Shown here in pieces: positions 46,501-56,227 of a stretch of 64,000 nucleotides of DNA (positions are counted from its first letter, which is position 1; every line of letters begins with the position of its first letter). The stretch covers positions 17,460,542 through 17,524,541 of the forward strand of contig NC_060238.1 of NCBI RefSeq assembly GCF_021155775.2. The letters are read 5' to 3'. A program made the position numbers and the translations under genes. Source of the stretch: Neodiprion pinetum. Lineage: Eukaryota; Arthropoda; Insecta; Hymenoptera; Diprionidae. The notes beneath the pieces are model-generated. The model worked only from the letters and a program-made list of their open reading frames with translations. It made no database searches and was not told the origin of the DNA.

Positions 46501-47482
46501 ATTATGGCTTTATTTCACTTAACCCTTACTTGACACACTTCTCTGGAATTACATAGATTTCATATGGGATTGTACCCCAGTGTGTCAAGTAAGGATTAAG
46601 GAAGTTTTAACGGCATTACGTAGCTAGACAAAATTCGCTTGAGCTGCGTGTCTGCCTAGCATATTAAGCGTATTAAGTTTTTCAGAATTTGGCAATGTCG
46701 CGTCCTATTAAGGTGAAAGCTTTGTATACTCATTCTATATACTTCCAAGATCTGTCGTGCATGGTGTCCACTTTTTTAATGTATAAGCAAAAAGTAACTC
46801 TAATACAGTAATTTCGTGTTTTACGCATGTCATGCGCTGTTGCCATGTCACAACATATCATGGCCTGCACAGCTGGATACATTATTTCAAATAATTTTTT
46901 TCAATATCATGGAAGTGGTCAATAATTCTGAAATACCTTTATGAATTATTATTAGACTTGCTTCTACTACCTAAAAAAATGTCAGTGCAATTTCAATGTC
47001 ACTTCATTACTAATTTAATTGATAACTTCAATTCTCGTCCATTCCTCCATAAGCATAGGTGTAAAATGAGCGAAGACATAGTTGCTTATAATCGATTAAT
47101 CAATACAAAATTTTAATCTGGTGATTGAATTATATAAATCTATTGAATTGCCAAATTTTAGCAAAAACTGAACCTTAATTCTCGTATGGTTTGAACTCCC
47201 TTAAAATACAGTCCCATCTTTCTCAAGGCATATCAGAAAACCATTCTTGAAAACAATTTATCCCCAAGTTCAAAATGAAGGGGGTAAAGAGACAAAATGC
47301 AGGTCATTGGAGACTATGCCTAAGTCTCAATCTGTTAATAAGAATTCTCGACTCAGATTTACTCAGGTGTTTATTACTTTGTGGAACAGCTTTTTAAGGA
47401 AACTAAGGATGGAGGTTGGGCATATGTATCACCACTTTCGGACAGACTGCCTGTCACTACAAAGGAAACCAACGATGCGTAA
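28539..47482 (+). CDS. OSBPL9: Oxysterol-binding protein-related protein, ORP9 type
   Basis: Thirteen coding exons, all phases consistent: 28539-28646, 36414-36629, 38345-38575, 38679-38754, 38814-38903, 40226-40343, 40744-40853, 42225-42254, 42325-42487, 43838-44112, 44191-44585, 44711-44938, 47390-47482. The product is 710 residues (human ORP9 about 736). Residues 4-106 are a PH domain ([41 protein letters not shown]). Then comes a helical segment (exon 3). Next is an FFAT motif DYFDATE (259-265) preceded by acidic residues, which binds VAP proteins of the ER. The sterol/PI4P-exchange domain (about 335-700) has [28 protein letters not shown] and the OSBP signature EQVSHHPP. It moves lipid between ER and Golgi/endosome membranes. 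Odd points: the exon 1 donor is GC, not GT; the exon 12 acceptor follows about 24 A. Intron 1 (7.8 kb) contains the antisense ELOVL gene. Confidence 0.88.
28647..28652 (+). promoter_or_regulatory. GC-type 5' splice site of ORP9 intron 1
   Basis: The reading frame requires exon 1 to end after the ACG codon at 28646, because the next residues (SKEKMMRG) start exactly at the exon 2 acceptor at 36414. The intron then begins GCGAGT, a GC donor. The nearest GT, four bases on, cannot keep the frame with either nearby acceptor. Confidence 0.6.
28660..29410. other. ORP9 intron 1, first part without identified elements
   Basis: AT-rich with short chance ORFs. No conserved motif seen. Confidence 0.4.
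29421..29628. mobile_element. Foldback MITE, near-perfect palindrome of about 208 bp
   Basis: Arms of about 95 bp. The outer ends are GTGATACTGAACAG and, inverted, ATGATACTAGACACAG. The inner arms share AAGAGAATGCTATTTCAAAA and its inverse TTTTGAAATAGCATTCTCTT, with ATTATGATT/AATCATAG at the loop. It could form a long RNA hairpin when ORP9 is transcribed. Confidence 0.8.
30520..30993. mobile_element. Foldback element, about 470 bp
   Basis: The outer ends GTTTCAGTTTT and AAAACTGAAAC are inverse, followed by GAATAATATCAATTGA and its inverse TCAATTGATATTATTC. Deeper in, AAAATCTATTCAACCGATTC pairs with GAATCGGA-like CAATCGGACTAATAGATTTT, and TTGAAATT-GGA-AGATC pairs with GATCTATCC-AAATTTCAA. The arms are about 200 bp, diverged. 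Non-coding. Confidence 0.7.
31838..31982. mobile_element. Foldback MITE, about 145 bp
   Basis: The left arm has AACGATCC...GGCAGGCAATCGGAGTTACA, GCTCAT. The right arm has the inverse ATGAGCTGTAACTCCGGTTG, CCAGCC...GGAATCGTT. The arms are about 48 bp. It lies between ORP9 exon 1 and the 3' end of ELOVL. Confidence 0.75.
32285..32290 (-). terminator. Polyadenylation signal of ELOVL
   Basis: AATAAA on the minus strand about 60 bases after the ELOVL stop codon. Confidence 0.5.
32349..34852 (-). CDS. Elongation of very long chain fatty acids protein (ELO family)
   Basis: Four exons on the minus strand: 34807-34852, 34406-34677, 33298-33600 and 32349-32513. All have GT-AG ends and consistent phases, giving 261 residues, a normal size for the family. 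ELO proteins are ER membrane condensing enzymes that join malonyl-CoA to long acyl-CoA. Visible family blocks are [20 protein letters not shown] at the start, [47 protein letters not shown] followed by HH, and GPRLRKI. The histidine box HLYHH is at residues 141-145. Hydrophobic segments are spread over the length, and the tail ends with a basic [11 protein letters not shown], where an ER-retrieval type lysine cluster is expected. The whole gene lies in intron 1 of ORP9, on the opposite strand. The closest subgroup is the insect ELOVL1/7-like set; exact orthology is not assignable here. Confidence 0.88.
33790..34130. repeat. Degenerate short repeats (GGTCAAAA/GGTTGAAA type) in ELOVL intron 2
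   Basis: Many short phrases such as GGTCAAAA, GGTCGAAA and GGTTGAAAATCC alternate with CAAAT about every 15-25 bases, and appear inverted (TTTTGACC, TTTCGACC, TTTCGATC) in the right half. This resembles a decayed palindromic minisatellite-like element. Confidence 0.45.
34860..36400. other. ELOVL upstream region within ORP9 intron 1
   Basis: The ELOVL promoter should lie above 34852. The rest is AT-rich intron DNA with a few unconvincing ORFs (for example 35922-36209). Confidence 0.35.
36640..38090. other. ORP9 intron 2
   Basis: AT-rich intron DNA with no recognised feature. The 109-residue ORF at 37509-37838 has no domain and is probably chance. Confidence 0.4.
38110..38250. repeat. Direct repeat pair with an inverted middle copy
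   Basis: CAGAAATAAAGAAA followed by TCTACGAAATTGCAATAGTA occurs at about 38110-38155 and again at about 38201-38247. Between them lies the inverse (ATTCGTAGAATTCATGCC then ATTTCTTTATTTC). This is 95 bases upstream of the exon 3 acceptor. Confidence 0.7.
38910..39590. other. ORP9 intron 5, left part
   Basis: AT-rich intron DNA; nothing recognised. Confidence 0.4.
39601..39789. mobile_element. MITE, about 189 bp, in ORP9 intron 5
   Basis: Ends TTTATACCGAGAATATT and AATATTCTCGGTATAAA are perfect inverse copies of 17 bp. The homology continues with CGCACCCTACACACCACC against GGTGGCGTGTAGGGTACG. The TIRs total about 42 bp. Non-coding. Confidence 0.85.
40893..41331. mobile_element. Probable MITE in ORP9 intron 7
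   Basis: GGTCGGTGAGTCAAAAAT at the left is matched by ATTTTTGACTCACCAACT at the right. A weaker match continues inward (TATTATTTTT against AAAAAGGATTT-like sequence). TIR about 20-30 bp; the interior is non-coding. Confidence 0.55.
41340..42220. other. ORP9 intron 7, right part
   Basis: AT-rich intron DNA; no element recognised. Confidence 0.35.
42490..43830. other. ORP9 intron 9
   Basis: AT-rich intron DNA. A second possible acceptor lies near 43780, but using it leads to a stop codon after about 18 residues, so the acceptor at 43837 is preferred. Confidence 0.4.
44686..44710 (+). promoter_or_regulatory. ORP9 intron 11 acceptor preceded by poly-A
   Basis: The CAG acceptor before exon 12 is preceded immediately by about 24 consecutive A instead of a pyrimidine tract. 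The nearest pyrimidine-rich run (TTTTTCCTCCTT) ends more than 30 bases upstream. Exon 12 ([16 protein letters not shown]) is clearly coding and in phase, so this site must be used. Confidence 0.65.
45301..46446. mobile_element. TIR element, about 1.15 kb, with TACATA target duplication
   Basis: The left end TGAGTCAGTCCACGTAAAAC and right end ACGTGGATTGACTTA are inverse. The homology runs about 75 bp inward (ATCTTTTCGATTGTTGTGAA against TTCACAGCAATTGAAAAGAT). Both ends are flanked by TACATA (45295-45300 and 46447-46452). There is no transposase. The interior contains a second hairpin (46133-46367) and a CG-alternating run near 45791. Inserted in ORP9 intron 12. Confidence 0.8.
46133..46367. 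repeat. Internal hairpin of the intron 12 element
   Basis: CTACTAACGAT-CTTTATAAACAGTA and TTTTTTGCTTTCGAATATCT at the left pair with AGATATTCGAAAGCAAAAAA and TACTGTTTATAAAG-ATCGTTAGTAG at the right. The arms are about 95 bp around a TGTATATTACAT-rich centre. Confidence 0.8.
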
Positions 47483-47489
47483 GGGACCC

Positions 47490-49670
47490 GAAGATGCTTC
47501 ACAAAATTTAGAAAACAATATTAATTATAGATTTTCAATTTGACGATGATGTCGTAAGATGTGATGCCTAAGGTCTCAAATGACCGTTGTAGTATGTGTA
47601 AATTGAAGGGATAGAATTAAAATGCCTTGCTATATAGTTTATCGAATGAAAGAAGAAAACAGACATGATTGAAATGATTAGATATATTTTGAAAAGCACA
47701 ATAATTAACAAGGTAAATTAGGTGCTCGTATTTGAAATACAGTTTAAGACATGGATTACTTGAGGGCTAATTCAGACTTATTGTTAGCAGCTCAAGAAGA
47801 CGGAGTAGATGGAATATAATGCAAATATGTATACTGATCACGCCTAAAGTGTCATGATTGTCTTTTAAACAATGCCATGCTAAGTATTTTGTAGTTTCCA
47901 AACCAAAAGTTATTTAGTGATCTCAAAGCAACGTGTTAATGTTATGTGTAGATTGAAAAGGTCATTCCGGTTTGGAAATTTCGATTGATTAATTGTAATA
48001 GCAAGAGAACTAATTTTTTTTTATTATACCCTTGGTGGCGGAAGAATGGGGTTTTACGTTTCATAATTGTTCAAACGAAACTTTCAGCGACTGAATAAGC
48101 TTCTTCCGGCCAAACAGCCTGCCTCGGTTTGGATACTATGTATAGTTTTTTCAATAAGATGGCCAATCGCTTCAATTACATAATTTTTGAAAGTAGGAAT
48201 TGTATCCTACGATCACTAAGAAGTAAGATGTCATATAATGAAAATATTTGAAGGGAGGTATGCACCAACTTTGAACAAGGCTTTGGTACACATTTTTAAT
48301 GGCGACTTTGGCTTAGAAAAAGTGCAGACCGAGTACAAATTCCGTGAATGTCAATTGGTGTGAGAAACGAGAAAACCAGAGAAATCATACCGAGTGCGCA
48401 CTTTATTGCAAGTGGAATTCGCTATAGGGTACAAAATTAATAATCAAGATTCTGCGGATTCTCAAATAATTTTCCTGTGTTCATTGCACGTGTAACAGGA
48501 CGTAAGACGTTATTTATTTTAAGGTGTACTTCAGAAACGTGTACCAATGCCTTGTGAGTCACTGTTAATATTTGTGTGTACGTTTGAAACGTGAATCAGA
48601 GATATCTTTGATTTTGTGTCGAGTAATCAGGCGTTTTTGTGTTTATTATGCAATAATTCATGTCTAATTGAAGTAGGGCGAAATAAATAAAGCTATACAA
48701 GAGTAAAAAGAGTAATGTACCACTGTAATATTTGTTCTATTCAAATATTGTAGAGCTTATAATACCATTATTGAAATTCAACACATTAATTGTACTGCAG
48801 AAGATCATTAAGTTTGCTATCATAAATATAACATAGACTTCATTTGAGCCCTACGCGGTGCTTTCTTTGGTTATAACAGTTAGCAGGTTTATGCAACATT
48901 GAACTGTTGTATAACAGTTAAACTACGTACGTTTTATCTTAAGGCATGTGTAATTAATTTAGTACAATATTATTGTAATGTACATATACATATAAGTATA
49001 TCCGTACGTATGTATCATACGAATATTCATAGATTATTTTATAATCTGCGTTGACATTTTTTGTTACCCAGAATCTGGTTTCTTTCCCTTTTTCCTGAGC
49101 TGATGGTATTCGTCGAGAACCGGTGAACTTAATCTTTCAAATCTATATCTCCTGCAGTTCTCAACCAAGAAGTGCCAATTGATTTTGAATATTTTATCGC
49201 AAAATTAATTAGAAACATATTTTTCGTTGGGCTCATAGCGGCCTCCTTGATGAGACAAAGTGACTTCAAATATTCGAAAAGTGATCATTCACTGACTAGT
49301 GTGACTGATAGAGATTACTAAAAACAAATGTAAAGTTTTTTAATAACACCGGCCCACTTAAATTTTAAAAGGCTTATGGTTGAATAAACTTCAGAGTCGT
49401 GTTTAGCGGACCAAAAATGCATAAAAATCATACTTGGTCTATAGTTTTATACATTTTTTTCTCACCATAACTGCTAATTTTTGGCGATTTTTATAGTTTT
49501 TTGCAATTTACTTAAAATTTTGAGGGTATACGGGCAAATCTGACTTCAGATTCGGATTGAGCGCGTCAAAATACATAAAGATGGGTAGGTCCGGTCAAAA
49601 GTACAGACCACTTTTTTTTTCATACTTTTTTTTTTTTACTTTTTTTTCATTTATCCATCATATTCGTCCA
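47490..49670. other. ORP9 3' flank
   Basis: No further gene. Two overlapping AATAAA signals lie at 48682-48691, about 1.2 kb after the ORP9 stop, and could end a long 3' UTR. The rest is AT-rich. Confidence 0.35.
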
Positions 49671-49680
49671 TGGTTGCACT

Positions 49681-49909
49681 CAGGCCCCAGACACACACAC
49701 TGCTAAAAGTGGTTCGCAAAATGTCCCTCGATCCTGCCGCCAATTTCCACCACTAGTGGCGCTAGTAGTTACCTGACGAGCTTGCGCGCGCTCAGCGAGG
49801 ACAGCGAGCGTGCTAGAAGTCTACTAGCGCCACGTAGAGGAACTAAAAAACGGGGACAAGCGCGTACAATTTTTTAGTATACTAGCAGTGGTGAGTGTCA
49901 GGGGGCTGG
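49681..49909 (-). mobile_element. MITE copy 2 (same family as 24489-24717)
   Basis: The inverse complement of the element at 24489-24717 over its full length, with scattered substitutions. Shared phrases include AAAGTGGTTCGCAAAATGTC, CCTCGAT, CACCACTAGTGGCGCTAGTA and GTGAGTGTCAGGGGGCTGG. Its left end is eroded (CAGGCCCCAGAC). Confidence 0.9.
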
Positions 49910-50294
49910 TTGTACTCCAGATGGGTTAACCTGTAAACTTATAGGTGGCCCGCACCTCCGTATCATATATTTAATTGATTTATGTTTTAGAGAACATAAA
50001 GGATATTATTGACAAGTATGGGTATCAATATGGTAGATAATTAATAGTATTCTATTTACATAATCATAATTAAATTTCTTGTACGAAATTTTCCATTCTG
50101 GTATGTTTTATGGCGCCATCTAATACGGCGAAGAATTTCAGTCTGGCAACACTGACGCACAATACTGCGAGACGTCAGTTATTATTATGGTCAGTAAAAA
50201 TTTGCGCGTCCGTTGAATTTATCATATCGATGTTGCTAAGAAATGTTCTTTAATGTGATATCGTGTATGAAACTAGCGGAAAATACTAAGCAAA

Positions 50295-51390
50295 ATGACA
50301 AGAACATGCCTCATATGTAAAGCAGAACAAATTCCAAGATGCGAACGTAGTTTTCACATGTAAGTATTGTATTTGTAGTTTATAGTCCTAACCTAAAAAT
50401 TTCTTACTCACTATATACATTGATTCCTATTGTGATTGCAGGTTTCCCAAAAATGAATCAATAAAGCAAAAATGGCTCGATGCTATAAATGTATCAAAAA
50501 CTCCAAATTTTAAAACTGCAAGCATATGCAGTGATCACTTTCATGCAGAATCATTTTTTTATTCTGATGAATTCAGACAAAGAAAGCGGCTATGCAAAGA
50601 AGCTGTTCCTAGACAGAAAAATATTAATTCACTTAATCTGCCAAGAGAAAATGAAACAAAAGAGAATGCAATAATTGATATTAATTATTGTGAAGTAAAT
50701 GATATACCAGAACACATAAGTTTCGAAGCGAATACAAATGAAACTGAAATGTGTACAGATGAGGTCACTTTAACAAATTCTCTTAAGTTTCATAAAAGTA
50801 ATGCCCTTGAAGATGTAAGTGCACAGTCACATCTGAATAAAGACGTTAAAATGTGCCCAAATAAAGTTTCCTCAATAACATCTATCAACTCCCGAGAAAG
50901 TGATGTGTCAAAAGATATTTGTTTACAATCAAATACTAAAAAAGCGACTGAAACGTATATTCAAGAACCGCCTTTTAATAATTCTGAAACGTTGAATGGT
51001 AGTACCTCAAGTATTAAATCAAATAGTAAGAAAAGGTAATTCTCTTTCACAACAATAATAAAAATGCATTATTGATGCATAACAATTGAATTTCTTCTTT
51101 TCATTATAATATGTAGTATAAATTATAATTTTAGGAAACGCTCATTCAATGACATCAAAACAGCGAAAAGAGTGCGTTTCATGAATGGTTTTAAGACAGA
51201 TTATATATGTCAAGAAGACTTTGTTAACAAAGACGCTTGGAATCGATTTCTAACTTACGTAGCTTATCAAAGGTCTAGAATTGCAGCTGCTCATAATAAA
51301 AACTCGCGTAAAGAAAGGAAAATACAAAATTTGATTGATGTGATAGAAACTTTGGATAAAGGAGAACAATTTGATGCTGTTGAATGTTGA
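50295..51390 (+). CDS. THAP zinc-finger protein, likely P-element transposase N-terminus
   Basis: Three exons: 50295-50359, 50442-51035 and 51135-51390, all GT-AG with consistent phases, 304 residues. Residues 1-80 are a complete THAP domain: C5xxC8, FP at 23-24, W33, C51xxH54 and the closing AVP (76-78). THAP domains bind DNA through one zinc ion. The middle is polar and low in complexity, followed by a basic KRSFNDIKTAKRVRF segment and a helix (NLIDVIETL) that in P-element/THAP9 transposases leads into the catalytic part. Here a stop follows (51388-51390) and an AATAAA lies at 51494. Decayed transposase sequence resumes at about 51786 after a good-looking acceptor. So the frame is intact only for the DNA-binding half. 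It may be a THAP-only product of an old element or a domesticated gene. Confidence 0.78.
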
Positions 51391-51493
51391 AAGATGAGAT
51401 TTTAATAATATTCATTTAATTGTATCTAAGGAAAAAAATTGTATATATTTATATATTTTTGCTATGATTTCATCATATAGTATATTTTATAAT

Positions 51494-51499
51494 AATAAA
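51494..51499 (+). terminator. Polyadenylation signal after the THAP ORF
   Basis: AATAAA 104 bases after the THAP stop and before the decayed transposase body. It would allow a THAP-only mRNA. Confidence 0.4.
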
Positions 51500-51785
51500 A
51501 ATGTTATAATGAATTGTACATATAATAGTGAATATACAAAAATAAAAGTAACGAGGTTGAAGCTAGTAATGTTATCGAAACGAAACATTGGAGAAAAAAC
51601 CATAATGATGTTTAAGGAACTAAGATTTCAAAATATGAGTGTTTTGTTTTATTATGATCTACTGAATTTCGGACATGTCCAAAATCGCGAAGTAACGGTG
51701 TTTTTTCAGCATGAATCGTTACAATGACGTTACTAACTTCAATATGATTAACAGTATCCGTTTTGGTTTTTTGGCTTTTTGATAG

Positions 51786-54599
51786 GTTCTGCCATCACAA
51801 ATGAAAGAGCTAATAACGTGTATGGAAGAACGAAAATCTACAGTACCTTTTCCTAAAAAACTGAATACCTTCGCCTGTACTCTTCACTTCCAGTCTCCGG
51901 CTGCGTATGTGTTTGTTAGACGAAGTTTTTTAAAATGGCTACCTTGTGTCCAAACGCTTAACAGTTGGACATATGCAAAGGAGTACAAGCCAGATATATC
52001 TGAAAGAAACTATCAATAATGTATCTGATATTATCAAGCGAGAGTCAACAAGGGGTAAAAAGCTCGTTTTCAATATTACTTTTGATGAAAGCAGCATAGA
52101 AAATAGAATGGTAATACACATAAGTGGAAAGGCATTGTAGATTTAGGAGGCCAATTGAATGCATTGGACGCGGATGGAAAGCACAAAATTGCTACTAAAT
52201 CATTAGTTCTTATGTTGGTGAATATTAATGGCGGTTTCCAAGTTCCAGTAGCTCATTATTTGATTCATTCATTGACGGCGTAGAAAAAGCTACCCTACTT
52301 AAAGACGTATTAATTAAATTAAATGAAAACAAGATTAATGTAGTAAGTGTAACATTTTAGTGCGATCGAGCTCACAGGACAGCTTGCGAATCATTAGGCA
52401 CGAATCTAAATTATAAAGATAAAGACAATTTGAAGCCATATTTTGAGCATCCAAGTACTTTCGTACCGGTTTATATTTTTTATGACCTTTGTCGTTGCCT
52501 TAAGCTTGTTCGAAATTATATAGCTACAAAAGGTCAAATAATTTATGATGGACAAGACTACATACATTCAGGGTCGGATTTTCCAGCAAGCCAACCACGC
52601 CATGGCGTGGGGGCGCAAGCTGTCTGGGGGCCACCCGGTATCTGAGGTTTTTTTCTAAGTTCTTTTTCTGGTTGAAAAATTTGTACAAGTTTCAAATTTT
52701 TTGAATTACATCAGCAACTCACGGAATAAGTTCAATACGAAAATACCCCTTATAATCTCTCAAATAAACAAGAAGCAGGAAGATCAATGTGATAATGGTT
52801 CAATGACTCCACTGCCCCTCAACTACACAGGGCGCAGCTAGTTACATAAAAACGTAACCCAGCCTCTCAAGTACCTGCGATTTAACTGATTCTACATAAA
52901 ATGCTTTCAATCCCTGAAAAATCCAATAACCTTATGGAAATTAAGCTCTATAGTGAAAAATTCCATGTTCACAGCAACTTGCAAACCTAAAATACCAAAG
53001 GTAATGCGAGTGACTGTTTCAAGTCAAACAAGCTTTCTGTTATTGATATATTAGTTTAAAAATATATAAAACATAACCTGTATAACCTAATAATCACGAA
53101 AAACCGAGTTCAGTGTTGTTGGCCGCTTGTGTCGGCCCGTGTACTTCCATTAAAGTATTAAACACCTATTCTGAAGTGACATGAAGAAAACGGTATTTTT
53201 ATTTATAATATTCTTTTCGTCATTTATAATTTGAGGATACTTAATTGGATCAAATTATTTAATGGTCGCTGCGGTCGATTTGGCGTAAGGATACCTCATA
53301 TCGTAATTCGGCCGTGCATGCATTGGGGATTCATTAAAAAATTACAGAAAGCACGAGAAAGTTCGAGATGACATTTAGCTTGTAAAATCAGTCATTGACA
53401 CGTTAATTTCTATAAAGAGAAAATGAAAGTATTTTTCGGCAGCTCAAGTGCTAAGCAAAAGTGTCGCAGTTGCGTTAACTTTATGAAAATTCACTTATAA
53501 ATATAAAGACTTTGAAAATGCTTCTTCAACAGCAACAGTCTGCAAAAATTTTAAGGGTATGTTTGATTTGTTAAATGTTCGTAGTAAATTTTGCAAAAAA
53601 TCAATTCAAATGAGTATTAATAAATCTAATTTAAAAGAAGTAAAAGAAAAAAAACTCATTCAGTACATTGATCGAAAATTGATTGATTGAAAAATGAAAA
53701 AATATTTTTGAGTCATATGAACAAATGGATTTAAAGTATAACTCTGCCTATGAAAAGTTATTGCTTAGCAAATTAGATATCGTAATATATTCGTTGGCAA
53801 ACTGTACTCCTTTATATTAAACATTAGTTCTCCCTGAAGAAAGTACAAATAATAATGATAAATCATCAAAAAGTTGCAGCAAGGAAGTAAGCCCTACTAA
53901 AGAGAAACTTGTAGCATTAAGTAATATCACTAATGAACAAAGTACATACACTAATGATGAAAGCTCAAAAATTAGTTATAACAAAGTAAACTCATCTAAA
54001 AAGTAAGGTGCAAAAAAAAAAGTATATCGCAATCCATCAATGTTGGTGATCTTCTAAAAAATGACGATTATCATTTATTTCAACACAGTTATAGTAAAAC
54101 TAAAAATGAAGGTTGGTGCTTTTCTGAATACTCAGAAGATATTGTCAAGTATACTGCAGGTTCAATTGTACGTATTTTGACACAAAAAATCCACTCTGAT
54201 AAATGCTGTGATCTATTATTAGATACAACTGACAGTACCAATAAGTCTCAGTTAACTAACGCAAAAAATTATGGAGGTTTGAAGCATGCATCCTGTGATG
54301 TCAACTTTATTTGCAAATGCACAGAAAGAATCATGTGTAGTCAAAAATATTTAATTACCGAAAATGTGAATGCTCAATTGGTTACAGAAACATTGAAAAT
54401 TAATCCAACTTCAATTTTAGATGACTATGAGCACTTTCTTGAACACGAATTATTTATGGGCCGTCATCATCAATTAATTGTACTCATTATACAAAAATAC
54501 ATAGATATTCGTTTAAAACATCAAGGTAAACTTTTACAAGATCGAAGCCAAAGAATACGAATGCAGAATAATAAGCTCACGTTTTTTAAAGGACAATAA
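51786..54599 (+). pseudogene. P-element/THAP9-like transposase body, decayed
   Basis: Collinear pieces of a P-element-type transposase in changing frames. Acceptor at 51785, then LPSQMKELITCMEERK and LNTFACTLHFQSPAAYVFVR. Frameshift near 52005, then FNITFDESSIENRMVIH (catalytic region). Frameshift near 52122, then GIVDLGGQLNALD and KSLVLMLVNINGGFQVPVAH, with a stop. Then NLKPYFEHPS and CRCLKLVRNYIATKGQI. Here a hAT-like element interrupts (52569-53316). The body resumes at about 53320 (FIKKLQKARE, HLACKISH, NFYKEKMKVF, LSKSVAVAL, FKGMFDLLNVRSKF). It ends in a longer open piece (about 54120-54599: EYSEDIVKYTAGSIVRIL, NYGGLKHASCDVNFICK). Several stops and frameshifts make the catalytic part dead. 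Confidence 0.8.
52569..53316. mobile_element. hAT-like non-autonomous insertion
   Basis: The left end CAGGGTCGGATTTTCC and the right end CGTAATTCGGCCGTG are a degraded inverted pair of hAT type (CAGGG...CCCTG). They are flanked by 8-bp direct repeats CATACATT (52561-52568) and CATGCATT (53317-53324), 7 of 8 identical, as expected of hAT target duplications. P-element transposase homology stops at one side and resumes at the other. The 748-bp interior has no transposase. Confidence 0.75.
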
Positions 54600-55000
54600 T
54601 TTTGTTAAGTATTTTCAAATTATTTATAAGTACTTAAACACCAAAGTCAAATGAGCCAAAAAGAATATGCGTGGCAAGATATGCTTATAAATTTTTTGTA
54701 AAATAATATTTTTACATAATACGAAAATATAATATTTTTTACATATTACCTTATGTATGATAATATTTTACGTTTTATTACAGTATGTGATATTACAGTA
54801 TGTACTTGTGTGTATTATTCTTGTTTGTTACTTAATAGAAATCACAAACAGCATTCTACGATTTAATATTGAATTATGTATTTAATTTTAATGTTTTATT
54901 AGCATTATTCCTATCTTTACATTATAATTTTTAATTTATGTTTTATGTATGTACATAGTATACTACACTGTGCCGGACATGCTTGTGAAATTCACGTGTT
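54600..55000. other. AT-rich flank of the P-element relic
   Basis: Very AT-rich; no gene. Could contain the 3' end of the P-like element, but I saw no clear terminal repeat. Confidence 0.3.
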
Positions 55001-55009
55001 TTACATTTT

Positions 55010-55860
55010 GCGGCATGATTTTGGAATTGACCCACCGCACCAGTACGGACTTTAACATACATTCGAGATCAGCGTAATCGACAAATGGGATGGTGCCTTT
55101 GTTTTGAAATTTGAAAAGGCTAAATCTTTAAACTTGGGAGATTCCATACGCACTTCATTTGGCATAATACAATCTTACCGATGACTGTTGTAGGCGTGTT
55201 TCACAGTAAATTGACACAAATATCCGTCGCATAAGAACAGGCGGCCATTATGATCAGACAATCAGTTTGATCGCCAATCGTGAAAGATCTATAATCCAAT
55301 CTGTTGAATGCTGGTATAAATTTGTATTTTATAAAATCTTCAACATTCGACAGCAGGTCGCTCCGTGCGCGTGTACACCAACCGTCTATGTCGCTCGAGT
55401 GGAGGATCGTCGCGTTGGAGGTGTTGAAGCTTAGATAACTTCTTCTGCAATCCCATCGTGCTTTGCGTTTTCAAATTTGCACGGTACTGTGAGGTTAACC
55501 TTCACATTCTTCTCAATCGCTAAACGTTGATACGCTGCGCACCGTCTAGAACGGCCTCCAAATTCTTGTGCCCAAGATTTGTAACGTTGATAGTGCGTAT
55601 CTAATTGACAAAAAAAACTATCAACATCGTCCCACTGTACACCCGTAGAACTGTTGATATTACCACCCGTCACCACAGCGTGCTGCTGCAGTTGCCTCTG
55701 CCGCAGCTGTTACCCGAGTGTGACTGTGTGTTGAATCTGTATCCAATGTTCGAAGATGTCGTTATTCTCTCGCTCATCAAATTGTATGCATTCTCCACCA
55801 TCTTGATGAGGTTCGATTATGCTTCGGCGGCCATGACTGTAACGTTAGTGTCGTGTATTT
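55010..55860 (-). pseudogene. Unclassified coding-like remnant
   Basis: The minus strand contains an 81-residue open piece (55431-55676: DVDSFFCQLDTHYQRYKSW, GGRSRRCAAYQRL). After a stop comes another protein-like piece (about 55200-55375: VEDFIKYKFIPAFNRLDY, IIMAACSYATDICVNLL). GC content is higher than in the flanks. The two pieces look like one decayed ORF of a mobile or other foreign element, but I do not recognise the family. Confidence 0.3.
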
Positions 55861-55885
55861 AGAAATTTTGACTTGCACCTATCCT

Positions 55886-56227
55886 CCATGGAGACTAGAG
55901 TACAGGAGTCAAATTTCTGTATTGAAGATGTGTCCGCGAAATCATGAGAAATAAGGGTTCGGCTACAGCGGCGCTGTCGTCGCTCTGGACCGATAGCTAT
56001 ATGTATCTTAAATATAATAATAGTCTCCATGATGCCGCACATATTTATGTTCATTATAATTATTATAATTTTGGTCACTATATCACTGTATTACTATATT
56101 TATAGGATCAGAACGTCCGGAGCGACACTGGTGATAAAACCGTGCACTATTAAATCTCGGAGTTTCGCGGACGCCTTTTCTGCCTCTCCGCCTTAGAGAC
56201 TGGACTCCTGTACTCTATTCTCCATGG
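55886..56227. mobile_element. TIR element, about 342 bp
   Basis: The ends CCATGGAGACTAGAGTACAG and CTGTACTCTATTCTCCATGG are inverse with few mismatches; the match continues with GAGTC/GACTC. The interior includes GTCGCTCTGGACC and AACGTCCGGAGCGAC-like weak inverse parts. Non-coding MITE. Confidence 0.8.

Noticed and set aside
47357..47389. Earlier acceptors for the last ORP9 exon
   Set aside because: They are in frame but add residues not found in the family. The acceptor at 47389 gives a clean [16 protein letters not shown] continuation.
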